Shown here piece by piece: positions 56,931-61,359 of a stretch of DNA of 61,359 nt (positions within the stretch are counted from its first letter, which is position 1; each line of letters begins with the position of its first letter). Below the pieces are notes generated by a model. That model did not search any database, was not told the DNA's origin, and was given only the letters and a program-made list of their open reading frames with translations. The DNA lies in contig VDMD01000130.1 of assembly GCA_007026445.1 (NCBI GenBank), forward strand, positions 1 to 61,359. The letters are read 5' to 3'. The translations under genes and the position numbers were made by a program. This DNA comes from Schizophyllum amplum. Its lineage: Eukaryota; Basidiomycota; Agaricomycetes; Agaricales; Schizophyllaceae.

Positions 56931-59672
56931 CTAATTTTCCGAGGGCGCCTGAAAGTGCTTCAACTTCTTCGATGCAGAAGGACCATCCACCCCCACCTCC
57001 TCCTCCCCAATATCGTCATCTGCACCCGCTAACGTTGACTCATCATCTCTTTCGGATCTGCTCCGCTTGCCGTACCGCAAGGCGAGAGGTTCCTCGTCGG
57101 AGGATTCCTCGTCCATCAGCTCATCGCCTCCTTCATCCTCCATGTGCGCGTCCGCCGGCGGCTCGATAGCGATTGCGGCGTCGGGCTCTAATCTGGGCAG
57201 GGTCGACTGGAGGCGTCTCTAGGAGGACGGCGCGTCGTTGTGACGTGAACTCTATGAGTTTCCTGGAAGTTCCAACCCGTCTTCGCCAAAGGACACGGTC
57301 CCGCCAAGTACCAGAAGTATGCCGGAAGACGATCATCGGAGTTCTCCCGCCCATAATAGAGGTATAACCGATTTGCGGAAGAGTTCGAGGTTGTCTTGCA
57401 TGACGTCCTGCCAGGCCTGAGGTAAGGTATTGATGGCTTTGTCGAGCTTGACGGCCTGCTCCAAGTAAGTCCGCCTTTGCGATACGTCGAGAGTGCCGGG
57501 AAAGAGCTTCGTATAATAGCTCTGATGGATTGCAGAGCTGTACGATACCGACCACATTGCCTCTTCGGTGGTATGGCGGAATAGGAGCCAAAGCGCAATC
57601 CACCATAGAGATTCGAGGTCGTGAACTTCCCCGAAAGCGCCAAGGGGTCTCAGTCAAGAGCGTCTTCTCTGCGCGTTTGCCCTTGTCTCGACGGCGGAAC
57701 TGAACCTCTTGCGCCTTCTCGTGCTGCGGTAACCGCGATCCCATTGCCACTTCTATGGCCATGAAATTTGCAGTGCCCTGGCGTACAAGTATGAGCAATG
57801 CATCAGCAGATACAAATCGACATCTCACCGTTCTCCAAGCATAACAGACAGTGCACGATCCCAATTTCGTATATTCGAAGTCTGCCAAGACGCCCCGCCC
57901 ATTGCGCCTTAGGATATTGTATGCACTCATATCGCGATGACAATAGTCGAGCTGGTGAAGGATGAAGAGCCCTTGAAATGCAGTCAGAGTGAGCGCGACG
58001 TGAAGTGACCAGAAGACACACCATAAGCGGCGTCAGACAACGTCGCAAAGGCCTCGGACGCGGACTCAATCTTGTCCAGGGGCTCGCCGAGATACATGAC
58101 CGAGCGGTGTGCACGCGAGACATGGTCGCGTTCTTGAAGCATCGGACGGGGCACGAGGCTCGAAGCGGCTGCGTCTCGTCGCCGGACGACGCCGATACGC
58201 TGGCTACGAGAGGCATGCAGACTTGTTATACCCTCTTCCTCGGCTATGATCTCATCTCGAAGGACGTGCACATAATTGCACGTGTCGGGTAGGCGGAAGC
58301 CTCCCATGATGACCTCCGTTGTGCTGTCCACGACCACAACCTCATCTTTTTGGTCTCGACGTGAACCCCGGCGATGATAGGGATGAAGAATGACGTCCGA
58401 TCAACGTTTTGACCGTACCGCGGATCTATGGGTGCCGCGTCCTTCCAGCTGCCCTTGTTCAGCTCTTCGATATCCTCTGGGGGTGCGCTACACTTCTCCT
58501 TCCACGGAAAGGCGCGAATTGCGGCCATGATGCCAGTGTAGATCTGAAATTCGGTCTCGCGGCCGCGCTCCATCCAGTTGTCCTTGATCGCGTAGTTCGA
58601 GCCTTCCTCGGGCTTTTTCTCGTCGAAAGCGCGCAGGACGCGAGTGCAGCGTCCAAATCCATCTTGTGCGGCGTAGTTCTCGAGGATCTTGTCCGTGATA
58701 TACGCAGTTCCATCGACCACGATGCGGTAGGACGGCTCGCCGTTGATATCGGGCGATTTTGTGATAGTATCATCGTAGCCGAGCTCGACACGAGTGGCAA
58801 AGGACAAGCGCGCAGATACATCCGCAAAAATGTCATAGTTCTGAGTCGAAATCAATGGCGATCGCAAGAGAATGACAACAAACCCACCTTATTCATGTCG
58901 AACGGCCGGCTGACCAGTATGATCTCGCGGTTCGTATGCCACAGTCGAACGGTGGTGTCCTCGATGGAGACTGCGAGGACAGCGCGACGGCGGAGATCCG
59001 TACGCATAGCTTGGAACATATTCCAGATCACTTTCTGGCGGTTCTGGGAGATGCCAGTCAGGGAATATTAGATAAGTGTTAGGAAAAGGTACTGACGTCG
59101 ACAACATCAGCAGGGCCGTCCTTCAATTTATGTTCCTCCGTAACGGCAGCGCTGTCCCAGCTATCGTTGTCCTCGTCGTACAAGAAACGAACACCGTCGG
59201 GCTGCGCAGACGTGTAGATAATGCCTTTGAGGGTCTTCGCGCCGTTGCTCTTCCACTTGTTCGTGCGTCGAAGGTTCTTGTCGATTTTGCTACAGCAACG
59301 AGCGATCTGCTCATGGACGTTCTCCAAGCCCTTGAAGACCGCCGTCTCCGACTCTCTGCCCTTCCGGGACGCCGGCGTCTGACGAAATGCCTCCCAGCAG
59401 GGTCTGCCTTGAGCGCCAGATTTGTCAAGAGGAGGCTTTTGCGTGAACGGCTTTGACTTCTGCTTGAAATGCGACTTCTTGGATAGCATGTCAACGAGCG
59501 TGGCGACATCGACCTTGCGACGTGGCATGAGCTTGTCGAGGAAGTCATCCACCGAGATCTCAGGGACGTCATATATGTGCGCACACAGAGCCTTTCGAGC
59601 TTCATCGACGAAGCCTTCCATGAAGCTCTTGTCGTATCTGAAAGGCAGTCGTTTGGGAGGGCTGCTAGGCAT
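56931..59672 (-). pseudogene. FunK1-type protein kinase, tandem copy 2, probably decayed
   Basis: A minus-strand relative of copy 1. The ATG at 59672 starts MPSSPPKRLPFRYDKSFMEG; the homologous upstream ATG of copy 1 is replaced here. Intact segments: KVIWNMFQAMRTDLRRRAVL, HTNREIILVSRPFDMNKNYD, RCTRVLRAFDEKK, CHRDMSAYNILRRNGRGVLA, DFEYTKLGS and GTANFMAIEVAMGSR. A one-base frameshift in the CCCC run at 57629-57632 breaks the frame before the HDLESLWWIALWLLF segment. The rest then hits a stop near 57333, and the C-terminal acidic tail (ending at 56931) lies in another frame. At least two breaks make it non-functional unless unusual introns correct them. HRD is intact (CHRDMS), unlike copy 1. 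Confidence 0.7.
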
Positions 59673-60040
59673 GATGAGTGGCGGGTCGATGGCAGTGGGA
59701 GACAGAAAGCTCACCTTCGCGCGTCTGCCCTTTATACTCAGCTATCTGGCCTCGGATTTAGATCAGAGGATGGCCTTTGGCTGCGCTAAATTGATCGAGA
59801 GGTCAGCCATTGTTCGTCGGGCCAACCCCACGTGTATTCACTGACCGACGACCGTGTTGGGTGATTTATGACGATTTGTGTGATACCCCAACGTGGGCTA
59901 ATATGCTTAGACGGCAAGAGCAGCGGCGCGCTCGAAGAGTCGAAGCACGTCGGCGAGGTGGTGGCAGAAAGCAAAAGACGAACTTGGCAGCCACAATCAC
60001 GTGCCATCAGCAATGGCCCAAGGTCACGGTACCTGTGTAC

Positions 60041-60072
60041 ATTTGGGGATCAGCGCGTGAGCACGACTCCCA
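60041..60072. repeat. 31-bp direct repeat, copy 1
   Basis: Begins ATTTGGGGATCAGCGCGTGA and continues with AGCACGACTCCCA. The same sequence recurs at 60421-60452. Confidence 0.8.
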
Positions 60073-60170
60073 GCCCCAGATCCCAGAGCCGAGTTCTAAG
60101 AAATTGAAATATGACACTAGTTCTCTTAATTTCTGGACATTGCGATGTCTTCAGAGGGTGCGGTGGGTGG

Positions 60171-60319
60171 GTGCTTGAGCTGTGCAGCCCGGCGAGGGCA
60201 GCGACGCGGCTGCGATGAGCGATCGCAGCAAGAGGCGATCGGACTTTTCCGATCGCTGCCATCATCCATAGACCAACCTCCGGCCCGCCCTCGTACCTCG
60301 GAGCTTGCCGGACTCACAA
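60171..60319. repeat. About 149-bp direct repeat, copy 1
   Basis: Starts GTGCTTGAGCTGTGCAGCCC and ends in GCCGGACTCACAA. The copy at 61051-61198 differs by only a few bases. Confidence 0.88.
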
Positions 60320-60420
60320 TCTATGGATTCGTCTGCTCTCGTCTCTTGGGCTCTTTGTTCGGGGGACGCCACCTCCCTTGTCTCTCTGTTGCTGCAGAGA
60401 GGTGGCGACAGGCTCGAAGG

Positions 60421-60452
60421 ATTTGGGGATCAGCGCGTGAGCACGACTCCCA
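60421..60452. repeat. 31-bp direct repeat, copy 2
   Basis: Second copy of the element at 60041, in the same orientation. Confidence 0.8.
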
Positions 60453-60759
60453 CTGAAGAAGGAGTGCAGCGACGCGTCAGCGAACACGCTGATCCCCGAC
60501 CAGAAGGAGCGCACGACCTGATGCCCTCTGCAGGAACACCAGAGAACCACGGCCACTTACAATCAGTGTATGTACAATCGGCGACGTGGGTCTCGTAACT
60601 ATATGCGAACTTTGCTGGAGCGCTGTGAAGGGCAAGGCGACATGCCAGACTCTGGCGCGACACGGGCTGCATATGGGCGACGTGAGAAACGCAGGCTGCG
60701 TATGAGCGACGTGAATCTCGAACACAAACGGCTGAGCGTATTAGCGATGCATGAGAAAC

Positions 60760-60840
60760 GCGGGCTGCGTATGAGCGACGTGGGCAGCGTATGAGCGACG
60801 TGGGCAGCGTATGAGCGACGTGGGACGTATATGAGCGGTG
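60760..60840. repeat. 20-nt tandem repeat
   Basis: Units of GCAGCGTATGAGCGACGTGG repeat about three times. Related single copies (CTGCGTATGAGCGACGTG) occur just upstream near 60690. Confidence 0.7.
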
Positions 60841-61050
60841 GGATCTCGTATGCAGCGGGCAGCGTAAGCGACGTTACTCGAGTCTATCTCGAACCGAGAG
60901 CGTTAATCGTCAAGCGAACGCCCCCGGTACACGGCGTGGACGGGGCAGCCTCTTGCCATACAACCGCGAATACGCTACTAGTCAGGACATAATGTGCCCT
61001 GCAAGGTACTCGAGCAGCGATGGCAAGTCTTGAAGGCATTCCGCCTCTCT

Positions 61051-61198
61051 GTGCTTGAGCTGTGCAGCCCGGCGAGGGCAGCGACGCGGCTGCGATGAGC
61101 GATCGCAGCAAGAGGCGATCGGACTTTCCGATCGCTGCCATCATCCATAGACCAACTCCGGCCCGCCCCTCGTACCTCGGAGCTTGCCGGACTCACAA
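61051..61198. repeat. About 148-bp direct repeat, copy 2
   Basis: Near-identical to 60171-60319, same orientation, 880 bp away. Small differences include one T fewer in the TTTTCC run and shifted C runs. Confidence 0.88.
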
Positions 61199-61359
61199 CC
61201 TGTGTACACACGGTCACACAACGTTCGAACCACGCGATAGTCATTGCCACCGCTCAACGTTCACTAGCACTTTCTGCCCCACTGCTAAGGCAAGCATCCT
61301 TTAGAAAGAGCCTATCTCTGAATCATTGTTCCTTCTACGATCAGTGCTCTACCTAGCGA

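Larger units (their letters stand above)
59715..61359. other. Gene-poor right edge with direct repeats
   Basis: About 1.6 kb without a supported gene. Apart from short ORFs, it is dominated by repeats (see separate entries) around 60041-61198. Confidence 0.5.

Overview
The window looks like a chromosomal segment from a basidiomycete fungus, probably an Agaricomycete. Genes lie close together on both strands. They are cut by many introns of about 45-75 nt, with donors such as GTGCGT, GTAAGT and GTATGT. The gene families are also typical: FunK1-type kinases, BSC6-like and monocarboxylate-type MFS transporters, F-box/LRR-like proteins, and hAT and CACTA-like mobile DNA. Exon boundaries were read by eye from splice motifs, frame continuity and family similarity; no alignment program was run.

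Left part (1-22 kb): a partial repeat protein at the edge, PER1/PGAP3, an F-box-like protein, an alpha/beta hydrolase, a MYND-finger protein, a membrane-anchored protein of unknown function, transaldolase, an uncertain Arg/Pro-rich ORF, the ribosome-biogenesis factor EBP2, a 14-exon SVOP-like MFS transporter, an EthD-like protein, and an intron-containing tRNA-Trp. Two tandem genes for tiny cysteine-rich proteins then follow (20.9-22.8 kb), each with six short exons including an 11-nt micro-exon.

Middle (23-46 kb): three tandem BSC6-like MFS transporters on the minus strand. The second and third are separated by a nest of foldback elements with CACTA-like ends and ATG target duplications. Next come another terminal-inverted-repeat element, the PP4 catalytic subunit, an unknown protein, an NmrA-like protein, and a hAT element that appears intact (38694-42636, 8-bp target duplication). 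The hAT sits in the last codons of a decayed MFS gene. A Ste7/Fuz7-type MAP kinase kinase follows.

Right part (46-61 kb): a secreted protein of a basidiomycete family, AVL9, a monocarboxylate-type MFS transporter (the closest intact relative of the decayed copy), and two tandem FunK1 kinase genes, the second apparently a pseudogene. The right edge is gene-poor with direct repeats.

Most genes are unrelated housekeeping or accessory genes rather than one pathway. The notable themes are local tandem duplication (BSC6-like MFS, cysteine-rich miniproteins, FunK1), decay of some copies, and recent transposon activity in the intergenic DNA.
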